Positions 44,357 through 52,591 of a stretch of DNA of 64,000 nt are shown here, one piece after another (positions within the stretch are counted from its first letter, which is position 1; each line of letters begins with the position of its first letter). The stretch comes from DTU013 sp964512095. GTDB taxonomy: Bacteria; Bacillota; Clostridia; Acetivibrionales; DTU013. Both the position numbers and the translations under genes were made by a program. The notes under the pieces were generated by a model, which was not told where the DNA came from, did no database searches, and worked only from the letters and a program-made list of their open reading frames with translations. The DNA lies in the NCBI GenBank assembly GCA_964512095.1, contig CAZEIH010000013.1:1-64000 (forward strand), read 5' to 3'.

Positions 44357-44816
44357 CTGCCAGCCTCCCTTCATAATCAGTGTTCCTATTCCCAATAATC
44401 TCAATAGTAATCAATCTACTATCCACATGGGTGGGGTCATCCTTCTCAATAATTACGTCGATTCTGTCGGCTGGGAGTATTTCCTTTATAATGTCAGCCC
44501 ATTCAATAACAGTAACGCCATCTCCATTAATATATTCATCATATCCGGTATCAAACATCTCGCTCGGGTCACCTATCCTATAAACATCAAAATGATACAG
44601 CGGAAGCCTTCCCTCATATTCATTGACAATAGTAAAGGTAGGGCTTGTGATATATCCACTGATACCAAGTCCTAATGAAATCCCACCTGTAAAAGCAGTT
44701 TTCCCAGTTCCTAAATCACCCATAAGGCTTACATTGTCACCCTTTTGCAACATTTTACCAAGCTTTTTTCCCAGTTCTATCGTCTCGCTGACAGAACCTA
44801 CGTGTATTCTTATCAT
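44337..44816 (-). CDS. tsaE: tRNA t6A ATPase TsaE
   Basis: 159 aa. The P-loop is LMGDLGTGKTAFTGGISLGL; downstream SPTFTIVNEYEGRLPLYHFD and VTVIEWADII are family motifs. TsaE is the small ATPase needed for turnover of the TsaB-TsaD complex. It overlaps the amidohydrolase stop by 4 bp and tsaB by 20 bp. Confidence 0.93.
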   Translation of the reverse strand: MIRIHVGSVSETIELGKKLGKMLQKGDNVSLMGDLGTGKTAFTGGISLGLGISGYITSPTFTIVNEYEGRLPLYHFDVYRIGDPSEMFDTGYDEYINGDGVTVIEWADIIKEILPADRIDVIIEKDDPTHVDSRLITIEIIGNRNTDYEGRLADEGTCG

Positions 44817-45991
44817 GGGCGTACAACCACCTGCCCGCTTATTATCGTATATAACACCTTTGACCTTAGTTCTAGGGGATGCCCATCCATTATAATTATA
44901 TCAGCATCCTTGCCTATCTTAAGGCTTCCGACTCTGTCATCAATCCCTGTGATTTCAGCAGCGTTTATGGTAATAGCCTTAAGTGCTTGTTCCTCATCCA
45001 TTCCTTCCTTTACAGCAACAGCTGCACAAAGCGGTAGGTACTGTACTGGAGTACATGGGTGGTCAGTCATAATGGCTATTTTTAATCCTGCCTTTGAGAG
45101 TATTCCAGGAGCCCTTACACTCTGGTTCCTTAATTCTATTTTTGATCTGTCATTGAGAAACGGACCTATAATGATATTGGCGTTTTCTTCGTTCAGTATA
45201 TCTGTTATTAAGTATCCCTCTGTACAATGCTCTATGGTAATTCTAAGTCCAAACTCCTTTGCAATCCTCAAAGCTGTGAGTATATCATCTGCCCTATGAG
45301 CATGGGCCTTCAGCGGAATTTCGCCCTTCAGTACCTTTAACAGTGCCTCCATTTTCATATCATAGTCCGGCTTGTCAAAATTCTCACTGTCACGTTCATG
45401 GTCATCAAGCATCTTCTTGTACTCCTGAGCCTTCATGAGACTTTCTCTAAGAAGGGCAGCTGTAGCCATTCTCGTCATAGGCATCTGCCTTTTATCATGA
45501 TACACAGTTTTAGGATTTTCTCCAAAAGCCACCTTCATGGCTACCGGCTCTTTTATTACCATATCCTCCACTCTTCGACCAAATGTCTTGAGGGCAGCAA
45601 ACTGTCCGCCTATTACATTTGAACTGCCGGGACCTGTGACCACGGTGGTTACTCCGCTTTCCCTAGCCTCAACAAAAGCTCTGTCTGCATGATATATTGC
45701 ATCTATCGCCCTTAGCTGGGGAGTGACTGGATCTGTCATTTCATTACCGTCATCACCTTCAAAGCCTACGGCATCCTCCCACATTCCTATGTGACAGTGG
45801 GCATCTACAAACCCTGGTAAAACAAAGCTTCCATTTGCATCAATAACCTCAGAGCTAGCGGCCTCATGCCTCGCCAGCTCAGTGGCGTCATCGCCCAGTG
45901 CTGTTATTTTTCCCTTATCCGCTCCAATGTATCCCTTTTTATAATCAACCCCTGACATTGTAAGCAGTTTTGCATTTTTTATAAGTAACAT
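44813..45991 (-). CDS. Amidohydrolase
   Basis: 392 aa. TIM-barrel metal site residues: FVLPGFVDAHCHIGMW, KAHAHRADDILTALRIAKEF, ITIEHCTEGYLI and MTDHPCTPVQYLPL, closing with GSLKIGKDADIIIMDGHPLE. This is the imidazolonepropionase-like branch that also includes secreted-type amidohydrolases; the substrate is unclear. It is the first gene in a row with tsaE, tsaB and rimI. Confidence 0.85.
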   Translation of the reverse strand: MLLIKNAKLLTMSGVDYKKGYIGADKGKITALGDDATELARHEAASSEVIDANGSFVLPGFVDAHCHIGMWEDAVGFEGDDGNEMTDPVTPQLRAIDAIYHADRAFVEARESGVTTVVTGPGSSNVIGGQFAALKTFGRRVEDMVIKEPVAMKVAFGENPKTVYHDKRQMPMTRMATAALLRESLMKAQEYKKMLDDHERDSENFDKPDYDMKMEALLKVLKGEIPLKAHAHRADDILTALRIAKEFGLRITIEHCTEGYLITDILNEENANIIIGPFLNDRSKIELRNQSVRAPGILSKAGLKIAIMTDHPCTPVQYLPLCAAVAVKEGMDEEQALKAITINAAEITGIDDRVGSLKIGKDADIIIMDGHPLELRSKVLYTIISGQVVVRP

Positions 45992-46167
45992 TCAAAGACC
46001 TCCTGTTGGTTTGCCTGTATCGATAAAGACCATTTGACATCAATCTATTACTGTAAAACAATAATATCAATAACCTTCTAGTAAATCAAACAGATTTATA
46101 AATAAAAACTAGGTCATTTAGCTTAACTATAAAAGCGTGGCTGATTTCGTCTTCAGAAGACAGAGAT

Positions 46168-46203
46168 AAAAAACCCAGTAACCGTTGTGGCTTCTGGGTT
46201 TTT
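46168..46203 (-). terminator. Terminator of rplM-rpsI
   Basis: AAAAAACCCAG pairs with CTGGGTTTTT about 25 bp after the rpsI stop; the other strand has a T-run as well. Confidence 0.88.
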
Positions 46204-46225
46204 GATATATTCCATTTTGATAATA

Positions 46226-46621
46226 CTATCTCTTTGAGAACTGTGGTGCTCTTCTTGCTTTTTTGAGACCAGGTTTCTTTCTTTCCTTCATTCTCGGATC
46301 TCTTGTTAGGAAACCTGCCTTTTTTAGTGAAGGTCTGAACTCTTCGTCAGCCTTGAGTAATGCTCTTGCAACACCATGCCTGATAGCGCCTGCCTGGCCA
46401 GTAAAGCCACCGCCAATAACCTTGCACAGTACATCAAATTTCGTTAATGTGTCTGTGAGTGTCAATGGTTGCCTTACGATGACCTTAAGTGTCTCTAGAC
46501 CAAAATAATCATCAATGGATCTATCATTTATTATTATTTTACCATCACCCGGTACAAGCCTGACTCTGGCGATTGATTTCTTTCTTCTACCTGTTCCATA
46601 ATACTGAATTTTCGTAGCCAT
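46226..46621 (-). CDS. rpsI: 30S ribosomal protein S9
   Basis: 131 aa, normal length. The signature GGGFTGQAGAIRHGVARALL and the C-terminal basic tail KKARRAPQFSKR, which reaches the P-site tRNA, are present. It follows rplM by 20 bp. Confidence 0.97.
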   Translation of the reverse strand: MATKIQYYGTGRRKKSIARVRLVPGDGKIIINDRSIDDYFGLETLKVIVRQPLTLTDTLTKFDVLCKVIGGGFTGQAGAIRHGVARALLKADEEFRPSLKKAGFLTRDPRMKERKKPGLKKARRAPQFSKR

Positions 46622-46641
46622 TATTTACTCCTCCCTCCTCA

Positions 46642-47076
46642 TTAAACATTGATTTCCAGAACTTCTGGTTTCTGTGCCTGATGCTCATGTTCAGCACCCT
46701 TGTAAACTTTGAGCTTTCTGAACATGTCGCGTCCAAGGCTGTTGTGAGGGAGCATACCCTTGACAGCAAGCTCAATCACCTTTTCAGGGGATTTAGCCAT
46801 CAATTGACTGTATTTCATTTCCTTCATTCCACCCGGCCATCCAGAATGACGCCTGTAGATCTTGTTTTCCATCTTGTTTCCAGTCAAAACTACTTTTTCA
46901 GCATTGATTACTATAACATAATCTCCTGTATCAACATGAGGCGTAAATGTGGGTTTGTTCTTGCCTCTCAATACACTAGCAACCACGCTAGCAAGCCTTC
47001 CCAAAGGCTTACCATCAGCATCTACTACATACCAATTTCTCTTAACTTCTTCGGCTTTTGCCATGAAAGTTTTCAT
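46642..47076 (-). CDS. rplM: 50S ribosomal protein L13
   Basis: 144 aa from the ATG at 47076 (MKTFMAKAEEVKRNWYVVDA). Conserved WYVVDADGKPLGRLASVVAS and MLPHNSLGRDMFRKLKVYKG. It is the first gene of rplM-rpsI and has a leader hairpin and a consensus promoter upstream, so it is transcribed separately from truA. Confidence 0.97.
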   Translation of the reverse strand: MKTFMAKAEEVKRNWYVVDADGKPLGRLASVVASVLRGKNKPTFTPHVDTGDYVIVINAEKVVLTGNKMENKIYRRHSGWPGGMKEMKYSQLMAKSPEKVIELAVKGMLPHNSLGRDMFRKLKVYKGAEHEHQAQKPEVLEINV

Positions 47077-47117
47077 TGTATTACCTTTCCTCCTCAATTA
47101 CTTCACATATATACTTT

Positions 47118-47155
47118 ATGCCGGCCACAACACAGCTCAATATGGGCCGGTCTTT
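47118..47155 (-). promoter_or_regulatory. Putative L13 leader hairpin
   Basis: CCGGCC (47121-47126) pairs with GGCCGG (47145-47150) in the transcribed leader of rplM. Firmicutes L13 leaders have a similar stem by which L13 represses its own operon; identity is inferred from place and shape only. Confidence 0.55.
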
Positions 47156-47168
47156 TAGGCACTTTAAT

Positions 47169-47198
47169 ATAATAATACAGGTTCACATGATATGTCAA
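47169..47198 (-). promoter_or_regulatory. Sigma-A type promoter of rplM-rpsI
   Basis: On the minus strand TTGACA (198-193) and TATTAT (174-169) with 18 bp between; the transcript would begin just before the L13 leader hairpin. Confidence 0.75.
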
Positions 47199-47304
47199 GT
47201 GCAAAATGCTAAAAATTTAATTTACCTCTCATTATCTCTAATTTATTGCCTTATTATACCCGTATCTCTTCTATAGTCCCCCGCCATATCACTTTTTCAA
47301 ACGA

Positions 47305-47503
47305 GGGGGACGGTTCTGTCGATGGGGACAGTTCTGTCGGAGGGGGACAGTTCTGTCGAGGGGGACAGTTCTGTCGAGGGGGACGGTTCTGTCGAGAGGG
47401 ACAGTTCTGTCGGAGGGGGACAGTTCTGTCGAGGGGGACAGTTCTGTCTGAGGGGGACAGTTCTGTCGGAGGGGGACAGTTCTGTCGGAGGGGGACGGTT
47501 CTA
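47305..47503. repeat. Tandem array of about 11 GGGGACAGTTCTGTCGAG units
   Basis: Eleven units of 18-19 bp with the core GGGGAC(A/G)GTTCTGTC and a variable GAG, GGAG or TGAG joint. Each unit holds the inverted repeat GACAG-TT-CTGTC. It lies immediately after the truA stop. Confidence 0.95.
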
Positions 47504-47508
47504 TTGCT

Positions 47509-48564
47509 TCAGTAAAACACCTCTGATAAGTACAGCCCGTGGGGCGGCGCTGTCCTGCCAGCCTTTTTCCTGTCAAGACCTCTGATAATTTCGGGTATGT
47601 CGTTCGGCTTTATCTTTCCAAAGCCCACCTCCACCAGTGTACCTGCAATAATTCGCACCATATTGTATAGGAAGCCATCTCCTGTTATTGAAAGCAGTAT
47701 TAGTCTGCTATCAACAAGCAACATTCCACTTAAGACTGCATTGCTTTTTGATAATACACCACATTTTTTCATACCTGTGTCACTCTCAAAAACCACATCG
47801 TTCCCTGAAGCCGCATTGCACCCTATACCCGCGTCGCTCCCTAAAACCACATCTCTCCCTAAAGCCGCATAGCTCCCTAAAGCCGCATAGCTCCCTAAAG
47901 CCGCATTACTTCCTAAAACCTCATCGTCCCCTACAACCGCACTACTCCCTGTACCTGCGTCGCTCCCCAATGCCACATCTCGCCTTTTATCTGTATCCCG
48001 ATGCTCCGCAATGTTATCCAGTGGCGAAACACAAGTAACTACAGCTTCAGCTATTGTTCTTACTGTAGTCTTTGCACTGCCGCCAGATGCGCTGAAGGCA
48101 TAGAAATCATGGGTTCCTATAAAATGTCTAGCAGCTTCATTCATTGCCCCGATATTCAGCGGGTAGTATACATGATAGGCTCTACTACGTAGCAACGCAG
48201 ATGGAAATGTTGAATTGCTAATTAGGTAAGTATATTTCTTTCCTTTTGCACTAAAGCGAGAATGAAACTCCGGAGCTGCCTCCTCAGACCTTTTTGCAAC
48301 AATATCATCAGGTAATAGCGTATTGAGGGCAAATGAAAACTTGTCAGCCGGGATAGTCGAATCAGTTAAAAAATTGCATACAAAGCCCAGCGCATGCACA
48401 CCAGTATCCGTTCTGCTAGAACCTATCAAAATGCATCTCTCGCCAGTCAGGGTGCAAACTGCTGCAGTCACAGTATCCTGTACTGTGACTGCATTCTCCT
48501 GGCTTTGCCAGCCATGGTACGCCGTACCATCGTATTCTATTATAAGCTTGATATTTCTTCTCAT
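47509..48564 (-). CDS. truA: tRNA pseudouridine(38-40) synthase TruA with an inserted repeat domain
   Basis: 351 aa, about 100 longer than usual (about 245-260). Catalytic Asp53 in SSRTDTGVHALG; the C-terminal half has GDGFLYNMVRIIAGTLVEVG and the final RTAPPHGLYLSEVFY. The insertion is at about 181-285, between the strand RTIAEAVVTCVS and LILLSITGDGF. Its centre (197-259) repeats a six-residue unit such as LGSDAG, LGSYAA, LGRDVV. TruA modifies U38-40 of the anticodon arm. The insert replaces a surface loop, so the core fold should stand. The gene ends 5 bp from a repeat array. Confidence 0.93.
   Translation of the reverse strand: MRRNIKLIIEYDGTAYHGWQSQENAVTVQDTVTAAVCTLTGERCILIGSSRTDTGVHALGFVCNFLTDSTIPADKFSFALNTLLPDDIVAKRSEEAAPEFHSRFSAKGKKYTYLISNSTFPSALLRSRAYHVYYPLNIGAMNEAARHFIGTHDFYAFSASGGSAKTTVRTIAEAVVTCVSPLDNIAEHRDTDKRRDVALGSDAGTGSSAVVGDDEVLGSNAALGSYAALGSYAALGRDVVLGSDAGIGCNAASGNDVVFESDTGMKKCGVLSKSNAVLSGMLLVDSRLILLSITGDGFLYNMVRIIAGTLVEVGFGKIKPNDIPEIIRGLDRKKAGRTAPPHGLYLSEVFY
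47788..47976 (-). repeat. 18-bp repeat inside truA encoding hexapeptide-like units
   Basis: About ten copies of an 18-bp unit (plus strand CCCTAAAGCCGCATAGCT and variants) keep the reading frame. In protein they give the six-residue period [LV]-G-x-[DNY]-[AV]-x. This matches both a DNA minisatellite and the pattern of left-handed beta-helix hexapeptides. Confidence 0.85.
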
Positions 48565-48644
48565 GTTTTAATTACCTAATATTTTCAGTAGTCGTCTAGT
48601 GTATAATAATTTTCCGCATACACCTATTCCTGCCCTTGTTTATG

Positions 48645-49952
48645 TTAGTTCAATAAACCTGCTATAGCTGTACCTATCAGCGTTCCATTGTCAACCTTTA
48701 CAAATTCGCAGTAAATACCCTTTTTCTCATTTGTATACGTCCTAATATAGTAGTCCAGCTTGCTTCTGAATAGTTTTGATTTATAGAATGTCGAACCGTC
48801 AGCCGTTATACACACTGGCTTTAAGGGATCTGTGCCCTTACCCGTTTTCTCTATTACAGCTGTTAGACTAAACGTAACAAACCTTGCAATTCTTTCGAAA
48901 ATACTATCAATTAGGTAAAACAATGCAGTGCAATCATCATCATGCTTCAAACAGCATTTTGCTAACACATTATCACCATACGGAAAATAAAGAAAATCAT
49001 CAATTTCCTTTGATGCCAACTCTTTTATACTATTGAGTTTTTCAGATGCTTCTGTAGAAAACAGGCCATCCTTAGTCGCCCTTCTGATGACCGCCAGTGT
49101 CAGACCACCCTGATAAGCACCTGAAATAGTCTTTTCAAATATATGATCGCCAGGATTTGTTGTATCATTGTCAAATTCTATATCTATCTGTCCCCTAGGC
49201 ACCTTGTCGTATATGCCAGATTCTATGTTTATCAGTAACGAACCCTCCTTTGACGCCAACTCGGGATCCTTTATTATGTTTTTACATTTCTCGACATAAC
49301 AGATGTTTGTACCGGTTCCAAGTATAAAGCCAATATATCCGTCAAAAACTCTATCCGGTGACGCAGCCCTGCCTGCAAGGAGTGTAGCAACAGTATCATT
49401 TAAAACAATAATGCTTTTAACGTTTGAATAGCCTCTTTTAATAAACACTTCTGTTAAGTTTTTACCCAGCAACTCACCCTCTACATCCCTTACCTTTACT
49501 TCCTTACTGAACATAATCAAACGGCCATCCTTATCCGGCATTATCTGTGCAGGATAAGAGAAGCAAAAGCTTATTTTATCACTTCTATAAAGCACTGGTT
49601 CGATATAGTCGGCCATTGTCTCAAAAAACTCTTCTTTAGATATCTCTCCCTTTGAACCAGGCATAGGATAGTTTTTAAAATCTTCTATAATAAGCTTTTT
49701 ATTTTCATCAAAATGTATCACAGCCACCCTGAAATTTGTACCACCGGCATCAATTGCTATAATGGGTTCATTTAGGGGTATCTCTTTATCCATGCCTATA
49801 TAGGTAGGTATCATTAGCAGAGAACCCGTACCTTCCAGTCCGCTTTTCATTTCATTGACAAATGTTCTACAATTCTTCTCTAGGTCGACATCTCCCGCAC
49901 TCATACCATATGTCTTTAAAAAACAATCAACCCTATCCCTCGATACTCGCAT
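48645..49952 (-). CDS. Hexokinase of the eukaryotic type
   Basis: 435 aa. The phosphate 1 loop is IIAIDAGGTNFRVAVIHFDE, a sugar-binding strand ISFCFSYP precedes it, the catalytic Asp is in IVLNDTVATLLAGRA, and phosphate 2 is in GFILGTGTNICYV. The C-terminal adenosine motif is ITADGSTFYKSKLFRSKLDY. The two-domain layout resembles yeast and animal hexokinases (Hexokinase_1/2) and not bacterial ROK glucokinases. It would make glucose-6-phosphate from glucose released by amylase or imported oligosaccharides, so the gene fits the sugar theme of the window. It has no close partner gene. Confidence 0.87.
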   Translation of the reverse strand: MRVSRDRVDCFLKTYGMSAGDVDLEKNCRTFVNEMKSGLEGTGSLLMIPTYIGMDKEIPLNEPIIAIDAGGTNFRVAVIHFDENKKLIIEDFKNYPMPGSKGEISKEEFFETMADYIEPVLYRSDKISFCFSYPAQIMPDKDGRLIMFSKEVKVRDVEGELLGKNLTEVFIKRGYSNVKSIIVLNDTVATLLAGRAASPDRVFDGYIGFILGTGTNICYVEKCKNIIKDPELASKEGSLLINIESGIYDKVPRGQIDIEFDNDTTNPGDHIFEKTISGAYQGGLTLAVIRRATKDGLFSTEASEKLNSIKELASKEIDDFLYFPYGDNVLAKCCLKHDDDCTALFYLIDSIFERIARFVTFSLTAVIEKTGKGTDPLKPVCITADGSTFYKSKLFRSKLDYYIRTYTNEKKGIYCEFVKVDNGTLIGTAIAGLLN

Positions 49953-50062
49953 GTTATACCTCCAACTAGATAATTATTTGCAATCAGTTTACTTGACCTT
50001 TTACCCCAGCATTTCTCTCTATAACTAAGCTCTTTCATTTGTGCAGTATCCTACAGGTCGCC

Positions 50063-50878
50063 CTAAAGAAACTCCAACAATAATAAACCAGTAAAAAATA
50101 TCACGGTTACACACAATATCCTTGAATCAGCCTGGGTAAACACCAGTTGGCGTAGTCTCGTCCTGCCTGTGCCGCCTCTGTAGCATCTGGCCTCCATTGC
50201 TGTTGCCAACTCATCAGCCCGTCTAAATGCACTTACGAACAAAGGTACCAATACAGGTACAAAGCTTTTTGCCCGCTGGACCAGGTTTCCTGTATCAAAA
50301 TCCGCACCTCTAGCTGCCTGAGCTTTCATAATCTTATCCGTTTCCTCCAGTAAGGTCGGAATAAACCTAAGTGCAATAGACATCATCATAGCTAGTTCAT
50401 GAGCCGGTAACCCAATTTTACTAAAAGGATTCAGCAGCTTTTCTATTCCATCAGTCAGCAGTATCGGCGTGGTGGTAAATGTCAGTAAAGAACCGCTAAC
50501 AATTATCAATGCTAAACGTACCGCTAACCTTAATGCAAGTATAATGCCTTCATATGTAATGTATTTGAAGGGTATTGTCGTTGATATTGGTGTTCCACCT
50601 GTGGTAAATATATTTATAACAGCTGTAAAAATTATAATGAACAGAAGAGGCTTTAGCCCTCTAAGTGTGTATTTCACAGGAACTCCTGAAATAATTACAG
50701 TAATCAGTGTAAACAGAGACATAACTATAAATGTCCAAAAGGAATTCACCGTGAATATAACCACCATAAACACTAATGATAATATTATCTTTGTCCTAGG
50801 GTCCGCTCTGTGTAATATAGATTCACCCGGTATATACTGTCCAATTGTTATACTTGTATTAAGCAATAGCTTATGCAC
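50063..50878 (-). CDS. ecfT: ECF transporter transmembrane protein EcfT
   Basis: 271 aa with about six membrane helices. The coupling motifs are AMMMSIALRFIPTLLEETDK, and a second Ala-Arg-Gly signature MKAQAARGADFD and RADELATAMEARCYRGG. EcfT joins the two ATPases to substrate-specific S components for vitamins and other micronutrients. It overlaps ecfA2 by 8 bp. Confidence 0.92.
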   Translation of the reverse strand: MHKLLLNTSITIGQYIPGESILHRADPRTKIILSLVFMVVIFTVNSFWTFIVMSLFTLITVIISGVPVKYTLRGLKPLLFIIIFTAVINIFTTGGTPISTTIPFKYITYEGIILALRLAVRLALIIVSGSLLTFTTTPILLTDGIEKLLNPFSKIGLPAHELAMMMSIALRFIPTLLEETDKIMKAQAARGADFDTGNLVQRAKSFVPVLVPLFVSAFRRADELATAMEARCYRGGTGRTRLRQLVFTQADSRILCVTVIFFTGLLLLEFL

Positions 50879-51722
50879 CCCTCTCTTTCAGGTGCTTTAG
50901 CAGCTCATCCCTTGCTACAGCTACCGTAAAGGTCTTATCATCTATATCCGGGAATAATTCTTTCAGCCGTTTCATCAAGTAAGCCACTTGGGGCGCTGAT
51001 AATCCAATACCTTCAAGCCTATTAATATCAGAAAACACATCTTCTATCCTGCCGTCCATCTCAACACGCCCTTTGTTCATCACGATGACTCGGCTCACAA
51101 GCTTTGCTATATCCTCCATACTATGGGATACTAGAATCACAGTAATGCCCATTGTTTCATGTATGTTTGTTATGAAATCAAATATCTCGTCTCTTCCTTT
51201 AGGGTCCAGACCAGCTGTAGGCTCATCAAGTACTAGTATAGAGGGCTTCATGGCAAGGACACCTGCTATGGCCACCCTTCGCTTTTGTCCTCCCGATAGC
51301 TCAAAAGGTGATTTCTCTAATATTTCACCGCTAAGCCCAACTATGTCAATAACCTTATTTACTTCATTTTTTTCTTCCTCTTCAGATAATCTTTGTTTTT
51401 TCAGGCCAAAGGCAATATCTTTATATACAGTTTCCTCAAAAAGCTGGTGCTCCGGGTACTGGAATACAATGCCCACATGCCGTCTAAGCTCTTTGAGTTC
51501 CTTACCAGTAGTATCCATGCCATTAATAAGTACATGCCCAGCTGTAGGCTTTAGTAGCCCGTTGAGGTGCTGTATAAGGGTTGATTTACCTGAACCCGTA
51601 TGTCCGATAATACCAACATACTCTCCATCCCCTATCTCTAGGCTTATATCCTCAAGAGCAGCTTTTTCAAAAGGCATTCCCTGCATATATATATATGATA
51701 GATTTTCAATAACTATAGACAT
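50871..51722 (-). CDS. ecfA2: Energy-coupling factor ATPase EcfA2
   Basis: 283 aa. Walker A in IIGHTGSGKSTLIQHLNGLL, Q-loop IVFQYPEHQLFEETVY, signature LSGGQKRRVAIAGVLAM, Walker B ILVLDEPTAGLDPKG and switch His in VSHSMEDIA. The signature and the LDEPTAG form identify it as EcfA2. Normally ecfA1 would adjoin it directly; here a plus-strand methyltransferase gene sits between them. Confidence 0.92.
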   Translation of the reverse strand: MSIVIENLSYIYMQGMPFEKAALEDISLEIGDGEYVGIIGHTGSGKSTLIQHLNGLLKPTAGHVLINGMDTTGKELKELRRHVGIVFQYPEHQLFEETVYKDIAFGLKKQRLSEEEEKNEVNKVIDIVGLSGEILEKSPFELSGGQKRRVAIAGVLAMKPSILVLDEPTAGLDPKGRDEIFDFITNIHETMGITVILVSHSMEDIAKLVSRVIVMNKGRVEMDGRIEDVFSDINRLEGIGLSAPQVAYLMKRLKELFPDIDDKTFTVAVARDELLKHLKERGA

Positions 51723-51816
51723 TAAAAAACTCCTTAAATCTGCTCCATGTAGCCTAAATTTTTAATCCTAATGCTTATTATTATAATAGTAACAAAAATA
51801 ACTGCAAGCATTTTTT

Positions 51817-51866
51817 GGGGACGGTTCTCTAGTATGGGGACGGTTCTCTAAAACGGGGACGGTTCT
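51817..51866. repeat. Short array of three GGGGACGGTTCTCTA units
   Basis: Three units with the core GGGGACGGTTCT and joints CTAGTAT and CTAAAAC. It lies in the 263-bp gap between the ecfA2 start and the methyltransferase start. Apart from it and a promoter-like TATAAT near 51783, nothing else is seen. Confidence 0.9.
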
Positions 51867-51985
51867 AAACAAATAAGTCGTCTGGAAGAAGTGTCCCTCG
51901 CCCCACTTCAAATTGATGCAATAAAATGGTACAATGTGGGCAAGTCTATTTAACGTATTCTTTTGTCGTTCGAAAGGAATTAACT

Positions 51986-52588
51986 ATGGGTGAAAATGAG
52001 CACTATTATACGGAACGTCCAACTTCGGAGCTAAAGGAGCGACGCTTTACACAAAAGATCAAAAATATAGAACTGTCCCTTATATCAGTAAGTGGCGTTT
52101 TTTCCTTTGATAACAAAGTCGACAAGGTTTCGGAATTGCTTATTAAAACCTTTAAACCTTCCGGACAGTCTATTCTCGACCTTGGATGCGGCTATGGTGC
52201 TATCGGGCTGTTTTTAAAGGCATTATTTAAAAATCAGGCCATCTACCTTTCAGACATAAATGAAAGAGCTGTTAGCTATGCTATGTTGAATGCAAAAAGT
52301 AATAGTCTTGACATAACAGCAGTAAAAAGTGATTTGTTCTCAGAGTTTGATGGCTTCACATTTGATGACATTGTAACAAATCCACCATTTGCCGCAGGTA
52401 AGCAATTGCTCACAGCCTTGATAGAACAAGCTTTTGACCATATAAACCCCAATGGATCACTCTGGATGGTTGCATACCATAACAAGGGCGGCTCTAGTCT
52501 AAAAAAGTTAATGAAGGATAAATTCTCAAATGTCGAGGATATGGATAAGAGCGGCGGTATCAGGGTATACAAGTCAATACACCTTTAA
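51986..52588 (+). CDS. RsmC-like class I SAM-dependent methyltransferase
   Basis: 200 aa from the ATG at 51986, with AAAGGA 9 nt upstream. The SAM site is SILDLGCGYGAIGLFLKALF; motif IV is DDIVTNPPFAAGK, the NPPF/NPPY type of exocyclic amino or RNA base methylases. It resembles the small RsmC-type methyltransferases that target rRNA guanine N2. It lies on the plus strand between ecfA1 and ecfA2 and ends 3 bp from the convergent ecfA1 stop, so it interrupts an otherwise conserved operon. Confidence 0.85.
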   Translation: MGENEHYYTERPTSELKERRFTQKIKNIELSLISVSGVFSFDNKVDKVSELLIKTFKPSGQSILDLGCGYGAIGLFLKALFKNQAIYLSDINERAVSYAMLNAKSNSLDITAVKSDLFSEFDGFTFDDIVTNPPFAAGKQLLTALIEQAFDHINPNGSLWMVAYHNKGGSSLKKLMKDKFSNVEDMDKSGGIRVYKSIHL

Positions 52589-52591
52589 GTG

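Noticed and set aside
47246..47585. Gly/Asp or Pro/Thr-rich frames over the array after truA
   Set aside because: Both strands stay open because of the 18-19 bp repeat; no family and no plausible start.
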